Below are positions 1 through 6,566 of a DNA stretch of 10,926 bases, in pieces (positions within the stretch are counted from its first letter, which is position 1; every line of letters starts with the position of its first letter). Location of the stretch: the NCBI GenBank assembly GCA_031283505.1, contig JAITBO010000064.1:1-10926 (forward strand), given 5' to 3'. The translations under genes were made by a program, and so were the position numbers. The notes under the pieces are model-generated. The model searched no databases, was not told where the DNA came from, and saw only the letters and a program-made list of their open reading frames with translations. Origin of the DNA: Treponema sp. Its GTDB lineage: Bacteria > Spirochaetota > Spirochaetia > Treponematales > Breznakiellaceae.

Positions 1-292
1 CGAACTCCTCCCATATCGCACTGAGCACTTTTACAAACCCTTCTCCGTATTTGACCGGTCTGCCACCCCGCTTCCCTTCCGGGCGGGATGCTCTCCTGCT
101 TTTTGTCCCAGGCTTTCCCGCTTCTTTTTTCCGGTCATAGCTACCCGGCGCCGCCGCTAGATAACTCCGGTTCAATCCGGTTACCGGCACGAGCCTATCC
201 GGCAATTCCTTGCGCCCTTTTTTCGACGCCCTTTGATACTCCTCAAAATTGGCTTTGAGGATTTCTCGTCTAGTGTGCATATCCAGCCTCAT
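1..292 (-). CDS. Transposase N-terminal part, runs off left edge
   Basis: Reading the minus strand from an ATG at 292 gives 97 uninterrupted codons to the window edge, beginning MRLDMHTRREILKANFEEY. The pattern of RRE, then YQRASKKGRKEL, then VTGLNRSYL, followed by a basic linker and GRPVKYGEGF, fits the N-terminal DNA-binding region of an integrase-core (DDE) transposase family whose members carry a TG-x-NR-x-Y helix. The catalytic domain would lie left of the window, so activity cannot be judged. AAGGTGGG about seven bases upstream could serve as ribosome binding site; a second in-frame ATG lies at 280. The right-hand neighbour is a decayed head of the same family on the opposite strand. 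The family call rests on recalled sequence pattern, with no catalytic residues visible. Confidence 0.6.
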   Translation of the reverse strand, partial: MRLDMHTRREILKANFEEYQRASKKGRKELPDRLVPVTGLNRSYLAAAPGSYDRKKEAGKPGTKSRRASRPEGKRGGRPVKYGEGFVKVLSAIWEEF

Positions 293-434
293 TTGTCCCA
301 CCTTACCGGGGGACTATTTTATATTTGGGCTAGATTTTTAGTTATTAGGCTTCCGCTTTTTCGACTAGGTTTTATTTTTAGGCATCACGCCGATCGCATT
401 GCCTCATGTAAAAAATCTGACCATGGAAACCTAA

Positions 435-734
435 ACTATATCCGGTGGAACTGTCCATCGGAAGAAACATTGGGGTTATCCAGGAAAGAACGAAAACCAC
501 TTAACACGGGAGTTTGCCCTCCCTTACCGGGCCACTCAGACAAAAACCGCGAATTCTCTGAGCCTTACCGGGTTTATCACCATTACCGGATTCAACCGGA
601 AGTACGCCATCGGTATCTTTAACGGCGAGGGGAAAACCAGACTCCTCCGCGTGAACGGAAAATTGGTCAAAGCGCACATCTCCCATAAAACCCGGAATAA
701 GCAGCGGTGGCAGGGTGTATCTTGTTGGCGATAA
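435..734 (+). pseudogene. Decayed transposase head, same family as at 1-292
   Basis: Frame 3 is open from 435 to a TAA at 732-734. It contains LTREFALPYRATQTKTA, then TGFNRKYAIGIFNGEGK, then LLRVNGKLVKAHISHKTRNK. This is the same Y-x-A ... TG-x-NR-x-Y arrangement as the minus-strand transposase. The similarity also shows in the DNA: accggattcaaccgga at 590-605 resembles the reverse complement of 164-179. There is no plausible start (an ATG at 423 meets a stop after three codons), the N-terminal part appears to switch frame near 480-500, and the protein ends after about 100 codons where the DDE domain should follow. It is therefore an insertion-sequence relic. Positions 293-434 between the two heads are AT-rich and carry no recognisable gene; they may include element ends or promoters. 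Confidence 0.55.
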
Positions 735-736
735 AA

Positions 737-841
737 CCATCTTTAGCCAAGACTGGTGGTACAATCTACGGTTATGACAGCGGCAACCCGGACGATCCAT
801 ACAGTAATAAGGCAATTATAGCGGATGGTAAAAAACGGTAA
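737..841 (+). pseudogene. Fragment with GGTIYG motif, possible surface-protein scrap
   Basis: Right after the transposase relic a different frame reads PSLAKTGGTIYGYDSGN, then DDPYSNKAIIADGKKR, and stops at 839-841. The GG-T-IYG motif followed by an Asn/Asp-rich stretch and SNKA recalls repeats in secreted treponemal proteins of the 'SGGTIYGSDA ... NTA' style. Only about 35 residues exist and there is no start codon or ribosome binding site, so this would be a 3' remnant joined to the insertion-sequence relic. The assignment rests on memory of a short motif and could be chance. Confidence 0.3.
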
Positions 842-853
842 GCCCTAAAAGCT

Positions 854-881
854 GCCCCGTAATGGGGGGTGGTGGTTTTTT
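854..881 (+). terminator. Possible intrinsic terminator
   Basis: CCCC (855-858) can pair with GGGG (864-867) around a five-base loop, with further weak G·U pairing, and a run of six T follows at 876-881. It lies 13 bases after the stop of the GGTIYG fragment. The short stem and the GGTGG spacer before the T-run make it a weak candidate. Confidence 0.35.
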
Positions 882-888
882 ACACTTG

Positions 889-996
889 TACCGCGCAAGG
901 GATAGAAGCGGTATAAAGTTTTGACAGGCAAAGCCTGTCAAAACTTTATTTAAGTGGATAGCCCGGTTCGGCCATAGGCCGAATGCGCCCAAATTT
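889..996 (+). ncRNA. Structured RNA copy 1, resembles flavo-1 RNA
   Basis: Two conserved blocks, GCGCAAGGGATAGAAGCGG (893-911) and GTGGATAGCCCGG (954-966), alternate with two perfect hairpins and end in ATGCGCCCAAAT (983-994). Hairpin 1 has 17-bp arms (913-929 with 933-949, core TTTTGACAGGC) and loop AAA. Hairpin 2 has arms TTCGGCC (967-973) and GGCCGAA (977-983) and loop ATA. The same blocks and architecture recur at 9051-9180 on the minus strand with different stem sequences that keep pairing. The block and hairpin pattern matches what I recall of the flavo-1 RNA motif, a non-coding RNA class reported from Flavobacteria, other Bacteroidetes and spirochaetes; that name is from memory. A terminator-like hairpin follows, and ftsH starts about 160 bases downstream on the same strand. 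Confidence 0.55.
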
Positions 997-1013
997 AACG
1001 GAAACGCGCCTCT

Positions 1014-1036
1014 AAAGGGACTGGCGTCCTTTTCTT
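1014..1036 (+). terminator. Terminator-like hairpin after structured RNA 1
   Basis: AAAGGGAC (1014-1021) pairs with GTCCTTTT (1026-1033), including one G·T pair, across the tetraloop TGGC, and CTT follows. It lies 18 bases after the structured RNA and before the ftsH promoter region, so it could end the RNA transcript and separate it from ftsH. Confidence 0.4.
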
Positions 1037-1060
1037 AATATGATTTTTATGTAGTATTAT
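1032..1060 (+). promoter_or_regulatory. Weak sigma70-like promoter candidate for ftsH
   Basis: TTCTTA (1032-1037), a 17-base spacer and TATTAT (1055-1060) lie about 95 bases upstream of the favoured ftsH start. The -10 box matches 5 of 6 consensus bases, the -35 box is poor. An overlapping alternative -10 is TATAAG at 1058-1063. Confidence 0.3.
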
Positions 1061-1153
1061 AAGAATGACCGGCAGTCGTATTCAATTTTATCGCAATACC
1101 CTTTATGATTGATATGAGAAGCGTCTATGAAGAAGGACAATCGGGAGATAATC

Positions 1154-3097
1154 ATGAGTGATTCCGGGTTTGAAGACCCTCAGAAAAAAAACAAACGGAA
1201 TTCCGGCCCTCAATTCCCTTTCGGGGGGCCAAAGCTGCCGGATCCCAAACGGTTCGGCGGATGGAAGTTTTCCATTGTATACATCCTGATCATCATTGTG
1301 GGGATGAGCCTGTTTAATTATGTGTTCCTTGGCAAGGTGAATAATACTATTGATTTTTCGGAATTCAAGGCAAAAATCGCTTCCGGGGAGATAAAGAGGG
1401 TGGAGCTGTCGGATTCCTATTTCACCGGGTATACCTCTTTTAGGCAGGAACTGCCGCCTGATACGTTCCTGCGAAACCCCTACCGGAACGCGCCGAATGC
1501 GGCGTACCGGACGGTTCCCATAGGCGATCCTGAATTTATCAAACTTATGGACGAGCGGGGGGTTTCCTATTATGCCGTTTCCAGGGAGGGAAGCACGGTT
1601 CTCAATATCATCTTCAGTTGGGTGCTTCCTATAGCGTTCTTCTTTTTTATATGGCGGTTTCTGCTGAAGCGCCTGGGTGCCATGGGGGGCAACGTGCTTT
1701 CCGTAGGGCAGAGCCGGGCGGTCATCGTGGCGGAGGGAGACATTGTTACCCGCTTCCGTGACGTGGCCGGAGTGGATGAGGCCAAGGAAGAACTCGTGGA
1801 GGTGGTGGACTTTCTGCGGAATCCCAAGAAGTATACCGAAATAGGCGGGAAGATTCCCAAGGGGGTGCTTCTTATTGGGCCGCCGGGTACGGGGAAGACC
1901 CTCCTGGCCAGGGCTGTGGCGGGAGAGGCGGGGGTGGCCTTTTTCCGCATGAGCGGTGCCGACTTTGTGGAGATGTTCGTCGGCGTGGGCGCCGCCAGGG
2001 TACGGGATCTTTTCAAGCAGGCCCGGGAAAAAGCCCCCTGCATCATCTTTATTGACGAACTGGATGCCATTGGCAAGAGCCGCATCAACAATGTCGCCGG
2101 GGGGAACGACGAGAGGGAGCAGACCCTGAACCAGCTCCTGGTGGAGATGGACGGCTTCGACGCCACGAGCGGCCTTATCATTCTGGCGGCTACCAACCGG
2201 CCCGACGTACTGGACCCGGCGTTGCTGAGGCCGGGCCGCTTTGACCGCCAGGTCCTGGTGGATCGTCCCGATCTTAAGGGCCGGGAGGAGATACTCAGAA
2301 TACATTCCAAAGGCGTCAAGCTGTCCCCAGCGGTGGATCTGTCGGTGACCGCCAGGGTGACTTCCGGGTTTTCCGGCGCGGACCTTGCCAACATCGTGAA
2401 CGAGGCGGCCCTGCTGGCGGTGCGGGCGGGCAGAAAGCTGGTGGAACAGCAGGATTTTGACGAAGCCATAGAGAAGACCGTGGCGGGTCTGCAAAAGAAG
2501 ACCAGGATACTTAAACCGGAGGAGCGGAAACTTACGGCTTACCATGAGGCGGGGCACGCCCTGGTGGCAGCTTTTACCCCCAACGCCGATCCGGTCCAGA
2601 AGATTTCGATAATTCCCCGTGGTTTTGCCCTGGGCTATACCTTGCAAATGCCCGTGGAGGACCGGTATACGATGACCCAGTCGGATCTTCTGGGGAAGAT
2701 AGACATACTCCTGGGAGGCCGTATCGCCGAGGAAATGATTTCCGGGGAGTTTTCCACCGGAGCGGCCAGCGATCTTACCAAGGCCACAGACATAGCCCGA
2801 AAGATGATCACCGACTACGGCATGAGCGAACGGTTCCGCCATGTGGCTCTTACCTCCCGGGGCGCGGGTATGGGCGGCACGGAACGACAGGAACCCATGT
2901 TTCAGCGGGAATATGCGGAAAGCACCCAGCAGTACGTGGACGAGGAAATCGCAAAGATCATCAATGACCGTTACGATGCGGTCAAGGAGACGCTTACCCG
3001 GAAACGGGACATCCTGAATGCCGTGGCTAAAAAACTACTGGAGCAGGAAACCCTGGACGAGAAGGAATTTAAGGCCCTGGTAAACGGGGGGCAATGA
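1154..3097 (+). CDS. ftsH: ATP-dependent zinc metalloprotease FtsH
   Basis: Membrane-anchored AAA+ protease that unfolds and degrades damaged or short-lived membrane and cytosolic proteins as a hexamer. Numbering from the upstream ATG at 1127 (656 residues): a Gly/Pro-rich cytoplasmic extension (about 20-45), first membrane helix (about 47-68), a periplasmic domain, second membrane helix (about 160-180), Walker A GPPGTGKT (251-258), Walker [10 protein letters not shown] (306-314), second region of homology TNRPDVLDP to GRFDR (356-374), zinc motif HEAGH (473-477) and the third zinc ligand Asp 549 in GAASD. All catalytic residues are present and the length is normal. The ATG at 1154 (residue 10) is preferred because GGGAG lies six bases before it, whereas the ATG at 1127 has only a weak site. 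The gene ends 30 bp from the convergent regulator; AACAGG/CCTGTT at 3097-3120 could form a weak shared hairpin. Confidence 0.97.
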   Translation: MSDSGFEDPQKKNKRNSGPQFPFGGPKLPDPKRFGGWKFSIVYILIIIVGMSLFNYVFLGKVNNTIDFSEFKAKIASGEIKRVELSDSYFTGYTSFRQELPPDTFLRNPYRNAPNAAYRTVPIGDPEFIKLMDERGVSYYAVSREGSTVLNIIFSWVLPIAFFFFIWRFLLKRLGAMGGNVLSVGQSRAVIVAEGDIVTRFRDVAGVDEAKEELVEVVDFLRNPKKYTEIGGKIPKGVLLIGPPGTGKTLLARAVAGEAGVAFFRMSGADFVEMFVGVGAARVRDLFKQAREKAPCIIFIDELDAIGKSRINNVAGGNDEREQTLNQLLVEMDGFDATSGLIILAATNRPDVLDPALLRPGRFDRQVLVDRPDLKGREEILRIHSKGVKLSPAVDLSVTARVTSGFSGADLANIVNEAALLAVRAGRKLVEQQDFDEAIEKTVAGLQKKTRILKPEERKLTAYHEAGHALVAAFTPNADPVQKISIIPRGFALGYTLQMPVEDRYTMTQSDLLGKIDILLGGRIAEEMISGEFSTGAASDLTKATDIARKMITDYGMSERFRHVALTSRGAGMGGTERQEPMFQREYAESTQQYVDEEIAKIINDRYDAVKETLTRKRDILNAVAKKLLEQETLDEKEFKALVNGGQ

Positions 3098-3126
3098 ACA
3101 GGCGGGGGATTTTTCCTGTTGCCGTT

Positions 3127-3471
3127 TCAGGTGTTTTCATCAGGCAGATAACTGCCGCGCAATTCGTTAACCATTTTAATAAAGGAATCTTCCATATTGT
3201 CCAGGTAGGTGGTTATAAATGTGGGATCAATGCCGAGGGGCGTCGAGTTGGGATTAAAGAATTGATAAGGTTCGATTTTGAGTGCGTTGGACAGTTTAGC
3301 CAGGGTATCCGGAGAAACCCACTTGCGACCGTTTTCAATATCGTTGATAAAGTTATGGGTCAAATCCGCCATGTTTGCCAGGGTTAGTTGAGAAATATTT
3401 TTTTGAGTTCTAAGCCGTTTAAGGTTCTTTCCCAATAGGAGATTTATGTCATCGCCGGTTAAACAACACAT
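3127..3471 (-). CDS. XRE-family helix-turn-helix regulator
   Basis: Small cytoplasmic DNA-binding protein of 114 residues from the ATG at 3471. Residues about 13-72 form a Cro/C1-type helix-turn-helix: LGKNLKRLRTQKNISQLTLA, then recognition-helix region DLTHNFINDIENGRKW, then PDTLAKLSNALKIEPYQFF. The remaining 40 residues (IDPTFITTYLDNMEDSF and on) have no recognised domain and may serve in dimerisation. A TTG at 3480 would add three residues; neither start has a good ribosome binding site. It lies 74 bp downstream of the M15 peptidase on the same strand, so the two may be co-transcribed, although the gap could hold its own promoter. It converges on ftsH. Its target is unknown; control of its own locus is a guess. 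Confidence 0.85.
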   Translation of the reverse strand: MCCLTGDDINLLLGKNLKRLRTQKNISQLTLANMADLTHNFINDIENGRKWVSPDTLAKLSNALKIEPYQFFNPNSTPLGIDPTFITTYLDNMEDSFIKMVNELRGSYLPDENT

Positions 3472-3545
3472 TATAAACAAGCATCTTATGTAACGAGTCT
3501 TTGCGGCAAATAGCCGATAGAGACATGGTGTCGCTGATAGTTTGA

Positions 3546-4601
3546 CTAATAATGATAAAGGGGCAGATCGTTCAGTAACAGGATTTCGGGCCGGTATTCA
3601 AAGTGCATAGTATCGTAAAAGAGCCATTTTCCTCCCCAGATAAAGCCGTAAGCTTCAAAAGCCTTAATGACTTTGCCGGGCGGGTGGAGCCGTTTCGTGT
3701 AGGGAACCGTCCACCATTGGGGATTATTCCGGGAAGTCCACAGCCAATAGGTTTCGCGTCCTCTGGAAGACGCGGGTAGTATATCAACGGCGGTTCCGTA
3801 AGCGTGGAAGCTCCTGCTCTGGGTATCCGCTATGCTTCGCCAGTTCCAGCCGGACAGGGTCTCTATGCTGTTTATCCAATCCCTTACCTGGGGATCTGTT
3901 TGGGCGTCCCGCTGAATTCGGGTTTCAACCAGGGCAAGTTCTTCCATAATTGCATAGTGAACCAGGACATTATGGCTAAAAAGCCGTATGGTTTTGACCC
4001 TTTCGTAAGCCTCTTCCCGGCTGTGGGCCTGCCAGAGGGCGTCGTAAAAGTGCTGCGAGCGTTTGGGAGGGTTCTCTCGGCGGCGCTGGGCGAAATTCCG
4101 CAGCCGTTCCGTTTCCGAAGGTTCCGGTTCTCTCCAGGGGGGAAGTTCCGGGGCATAGTTGTAGAACGGCTGGGGATCGTACTCCAGGGCTTTGTCCCTG
4201 AGTTCTTCGGGGAGGATACGTCCCTGGGCATAGTAGAACCACTGCCCCATGACCGGAACAGCCCAGTCCCCGTCCCTCAGTTCCGCCCTCCCTATCCGGT
4301 CAGGGTAGGCCGCTGCCAGGGCCTTCATCACCTGGCTGGCCCGGTCGTCCCGGGACTGTTCCGGGGCAACGCCCGGTGAAGGATTGGCGTCCCCCAAACC
4401 AGAAGTTTCCGCAAGTTCAAGAGGTCCGCCGTCATACCGAACCGCGTTATTTTCGGCTTTCCCCCAGGAAAAGAGAGGACCGGCGGTAAAAAGTATAAAA
4501 AATATTATGAAAACATATCGGAGAAGGAATATAACAGGGAAAAAAACATTTTTTGAACAGGGATATACATAAGGTGCTTCAATTATCGAAAGACAAATCA
4601 T
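3546..4601 (-). CDS. Exported M15-type zinc D,D- or L,D-peptidase
   Basis: Probable metallopeptidase acting on peptidoglycan peptides outside the cytoplasm. A hydrophobic N-terminal segment (about residues 19-46, with Lys 18 and Arg 28) looks like a signal peptide or anchor; the next 200 residues are not recognised. The C-terminal domain carries the M15 signature: SFHAYGTAVDILP with presumed zinc ligands His 266 and Asp 273, and GGKWLFYDTMHFEY with His 333 and neighbouring Asp 330. This fits the VanY / L-alanyl-D-glutamate peptidase group (M15B/C); substrate specificity cannot be read. The ATG at 4601 is the only normal start codon in frame before the hydrophobic segment. It has no Shine-Dalgarno site and lies two bases inside a predicted transcript start, suggesting a nearly leaderless mRNA. 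A 15-bp tandem duplication overlaps the start. The FAD oxidoreductase is divergent upstream. Confidence 0.8.
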   Translation of the reverse strand: MICLSIIEAPYVYPCSKNVFFPVIFLLRYVFIIFFILFTAGPLFSWGKAENNAVRYDGGPLELAETSGLGDANPSPGVAPEQSRDDRASQVMKALAAAYPDRIGRAELRDGDWAVPVMGQWFYYAQGRILPEELRDKALEYDPQPFYNYAPELPPWREPEPSETERLRNFAQRRRENPPKRSQHFYDALWQAHSREEAYERVKTIRLFSHNVLVHYAIMEELALVETRIQRDAQTDPQVRDWINSIETLSGWNWRSIADTQSRSFHAYGTAVDILPASSRGRETYWLWTSRNNPQWWTVPYTKRLHPPGKVIKAFEAYGFIWGGKWLFYDTMHFEYRPEILLLNDLPLYHY

Positions 4602-4610
4602 CGAAAGACA
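4581..4610. repeat. Two tandem 15-bp units over the M15 gene start
   Basis: AATTATCGAAAGACA (4581-4595) and AATCATCGAAAGACA (4596-4610) differ at one base. The pair spans the start codon at 4599-4601 and abuts the predicted -10 box of the peptidase promoter. It could be a slippage duplication (the period equals five codons) or a paired regulator site. Confidence 0.6.
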
Positions 4611-4638
4611 TAATAATACAGGGATTGGGGTATGTAAA
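4610..4638 (-). promoter_or_regulatory. Sigma70-like promoter of the M15 peptidase gene
   Basis: On the minus strand TTTACA (4638-4633), a 17-base spacer and TATTAT (4615-4610) each match 5 of 6 consensus bases. Transcription would begin near 4603, two bases before the ATG at 4601. Confidence 0.55.
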
Positions 4639-4662
4639 GTGGGGGTTTGCGGGACGGCCCGG

Positions 4663-4691
4663 TTAACATAAGTCTCCCATTATGCCATTAT
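4663..4691 (+). promoter_or_regulatory. Sigma70-like promoter of the FAD oxidoreductase gene
   Basis: TTAACA (4663-4668, 5 of 6 matches), a 17-base spacer and CATTAT (4686-4691, 4 of 6) would start transcription near 4698, giving a leader of about 23 bases that contains the GGAGGGAGGGG ribosome binding site before the ATG at 4721. It is back to back with the peptidase promoter. Confidence 0.4.
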
Positions 4692-4720
4692 GGTACACTA
4701 CGCTGGAGGGAGGGGATTGC

Positions 4721-6205
4721 ATGGCTAAAGTTATTGTTGTAGGCGCGGGGATCTCGGGGTTGTCCGCAGGGATATATGCGGCAAAAAGCGGATTTGATGT
4801 AACTATCTGCGAATCCCATACAACGCCCGGCGGCAGTTGCACAAGCTGGCGGCGGCAAGGTTACCTCTTCGAGGGGGGTATGCACTGGCTCAACGGGTCG
4901 GGGGACCGGAAGTCCTTCAACAAACTCTGGTGGGAGGTAGGCGCCATTAATGATGCTACGCGGGTCCTGTATACCGATCCTTTTCTGACCTGCGACAACA
5001 AAGAAGGGCGTGTTTCCCTCTACCGGGATATAGAGCGATTTGAGGCTCACCTTTGCGAGACGGCTCCGGAGGATATGGCGGCTATACGGAAACTCTGCCG
5101 GGATATGCGGCGTTTTGCCCGGGTAAGTATCCCGATAATGGATATACCCTGGCTCAAGGTCCGGCAGAAAAGCCCCCTCCGGTGGCGGGAGCTTGTCAGG
5201 ATGATCCCCGCCTTGTTTCGTATGGGGTCTCTGAAAAACATAACCGCCGAAGCCTATGCGAGCCGGTTCAAAAACCCCGCATTGCGGCTCCTCCTGTCGA
5301 GCGTGGTAGGTTCCGGTTATGACGCCGTGTCTATGTTCTTCATCCTGGGATGCTATGTCTCAGGCGATGGGGGCTATATTGAGGGTGGTTCCCTGACCAT
5401 GGCGGGAAATATGGCAAAACGGTTTGCCGCATTGGGCGGGAATATCCGCTACGGTTCCCGCGTAGACCGGGTGCTGGTCTCTGGTGGCAGGGCTGTGGGG
5501 GTTTCCGTCCGGGGTGAGGTTATCCCCGCCGACGCGGTGATAGTCGCCGCCGACACCCTTTCCGCAGTGGACACCCTGTTTGACAAACCCCTCACCGAGC
5601 CTTGGGTGAAGAATATGCGCCGGGGTACGGAACTTACGATGAACGCCTTTCTCTGTTACGGTTTTGAAGCCGATCTTTCGGAGCTTCCTGATACGGCGGT
5701 GTTTGCCCTGGACAAGCCTTTCGAGTACGTGGACATGACCGTAAAGAGTCTTTGTTTTCATAATTACGCCCGGTATCCCGGCTACGCGCCTTCCGGATGT
5801 TCCGCAGTGACCGTTACCATATCTCCCGGCGATACCTATGCCTATTGGAAACGCGCAAAGGAAGAAGGGAAGTACGAACAATGCAAGCGGGAACTTTCCG
5901 ACATGGTGCTGGGCAAGCTGGAAGAAAAGTACCCGGCCCTAAAGGGCAAAGCCGTGGTCAGGAATACGGCGACGCCCCTCACCTACGAGCGTTATTGTGG
6001 AACCTACCACGGTTCCTGGATGACCAAAACGGCTCCCGGACGGCGGCGGGCTGCGTACCCCTGCAAGGTAAAGGGGATGAGCAACGTCTACTTTGCCGGC
6101 CAGCGCATCCGGCCCCCCGGAGGTATGCCTTCCGCCCTCCTCACCGGAAGGACTGCGGCCCAGTATCTTTGCCGGGATTTTGGGAAAGACTTTGTTTCGC
6201 CGTAA
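4721..6205 (+). CDS. CrtI/phytoene-desaturase-like FAD oxidoreductase
   Basis: FAD-dependent amine-oxidase-fold enzyme of the phytoene dehydrogenase-like group (COG1233 type), 494 residues. The N-terminal dinucleotide-binding motif VVGAGISGLSAG (residues 6-17) with the ribose-binding acid Glu 31, and the PGGS segment after it, are clear. The C-terminal FAD/substrate signature NVYFAGQRIRPPGGMPSALL followed by TGRTAAQ lies at about 455-480, as in carotenoid desaturases and retinol saturases. No membrane segment is obvious. The ATG at 4721 is chosen because GGAGGGAGGGG lies five bases before it and the flavin motif begins right after; an ATG at 4682 would add 13 unrelated residues. No carotenoid or isoprenoid genes are nearby, so the substrate is unknown. 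It appears to be transcribed alone and to end at the hairpin near 6337-6361. Confidence 0.85.
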   Translation: MAKVIVVGAGISGLSAGIYAAKSGFDVTICESHTTPGGSCTSWRRQGYLFEGGMHWLNGSGDRKSFNKLWWEVGAINDATRVLYTDPFLTCDNKEGRVSLYRDIERFEAHLCETAPEDMAAIRKLCRDMRRFARVSIPIMDIPWLKVRQKSPLRWRELVRMIPALFRMGSLKNITAEAYASRFKNPALRLLLSSVVGSGYDAVSMFFILGCYVSGDGGYIEGGSLTMAGNMAKRFAALGGNIRYGSRVDRVLVSGGRAVGVSVRGEVIPADAVIVAADTLSAVDTLFDKPLTEPWVKNMRRGTELTMNAFLCYGFEADLSELPDTAVFALDKPFEYVDMTVKSLCFHNYARYPGYAPSGCSAVTVTISPGDTYAYWKRAKEEGKYEQCKRELSDMVLGKLEEKYPALKGKAVVRNTATPLTYERYCGTYHGSWMTKTAPGRRRAAYPCKVKGMSNVYFAGQRIRPPGGMPSALLTGRTAAQYLCRDFGKDFVSP

Positions 6206-6335
6206 TTGACGGGTTTTGGACGTATGTGGGGAAAAAGCACACGGTAGGGATAGAAGGGAATAATTGCCGGCTGCATCGGATATGGCGGGTATTTCGGAGG
6301 ACCTGTTGTTTTTCCAGGAAAGTGATCAACCACTT

Positions 6336-6361
6336 GAAGGCGTTTGATATGGCCTTTTTTT
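6336..6361 (+). terminator. Intrinsic terminator downstream of the oxidoreductase
   Basis: AAGGC (6337-6341) pairs with GCCTT (6352-6356) around a ten-base loop and runs into seven T (6355-6361). A smaller hairpin, AAGTG (6320-6324) with CACTT (6331-6335), sits directly before it. Confidence 0.5.
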
Positions 6362-6364
6362 ACA

Positions 6365-6413
6365 TCAACTATGATTTCGTTTGAGGGCTGTCATACTTTG
6401 CGGATCACCTCCC
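6365..6413 (-). promoter_or_regulatory. Extended Shine-Dalgarno with nine-codon ORF
   Basis: On the minus strand GGGAGGTGATCC (6413-6402) includes eleven bases complementary to the usual 3' end of bacterial 16S rRNA. Seven bases later an ATG (6394-6392) opens MTALKRNHS and stops at 6365. The next frame stays open for much longer but reads into the antisense of the oxidoreductase. It may be a leader peptide, the start of a decayed gene, or chance; no recognisable gene follows on that strand. Confidence 0.3.
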
Positions 6414-6566
6414 TAAATGTAAAATTGTTACCTGTAAGTAGACGGACGGGCGCCGTTTCCGGTATACTTTGGATAACCAGAGGCTTTCCTAAAACCGAGC
6501 GCGTTAGCGTATAGTCAATTAGGTTTGGGACAGGCTTATCGAACAAATCATTAAGCGAGGAATTGA

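Larger units (their letters stand above)
6206..6566. other. 361-bp intergenic region upstream of efp
   Basis: No full gene is seen. The left part holds a short open stretch (about 6260-6345) ending MAGISEDLLFFQESDQPLEGV that I do not recognise and that may be the tail of a lost gene, followed by a terminator. The middle holds a minus-strand Shine-Dalgarno site with a nine-codon ORF. The right part should contain the efp promoter; TATACT (6463-6468) and TATAGT (6510-6515) are possible -10 boxes, but neither has a convincing -35 box. Confidence 0.5.

Noticed and set aside
233..622. 129-codon plus-strand frame at the left end
   Set aside because: It crosses from the antisense of the first transposase head into the relic of the second; the family motifs lie in other frames.
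1103..2842. 579-codon open frame antisense to ftsH
   Set aside because: It lies entirely opposite a well-conserved ftsH, has no recognisable domain and has a His/Gly/Arg-rich composition typical of a shadow frame in GC-rich coding DNA.
3094..3387. 97-codon plus-strand frame overlapping the ftsH stop as ATGA
   Set aside because: It looks translationally coupled to ftsH but is antisense to the clear helix-turn-helix gene and has no known domain.
5360..5881. 173-codon minus-strand frame within the oxidoreductase gene
   Set aside because: It is antisense to a fully recognisable CrtI-like gene and shows no domain of its own.
6235..6300. Third copy of the structured RNA, suggested by AGGGATAGAAG and a later GGATATGGCGGG
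   Set aside because: Only the 11-base core matches; the GATAGCCCGG and GCGCCCAAAT blocks and both hairpins are absent.
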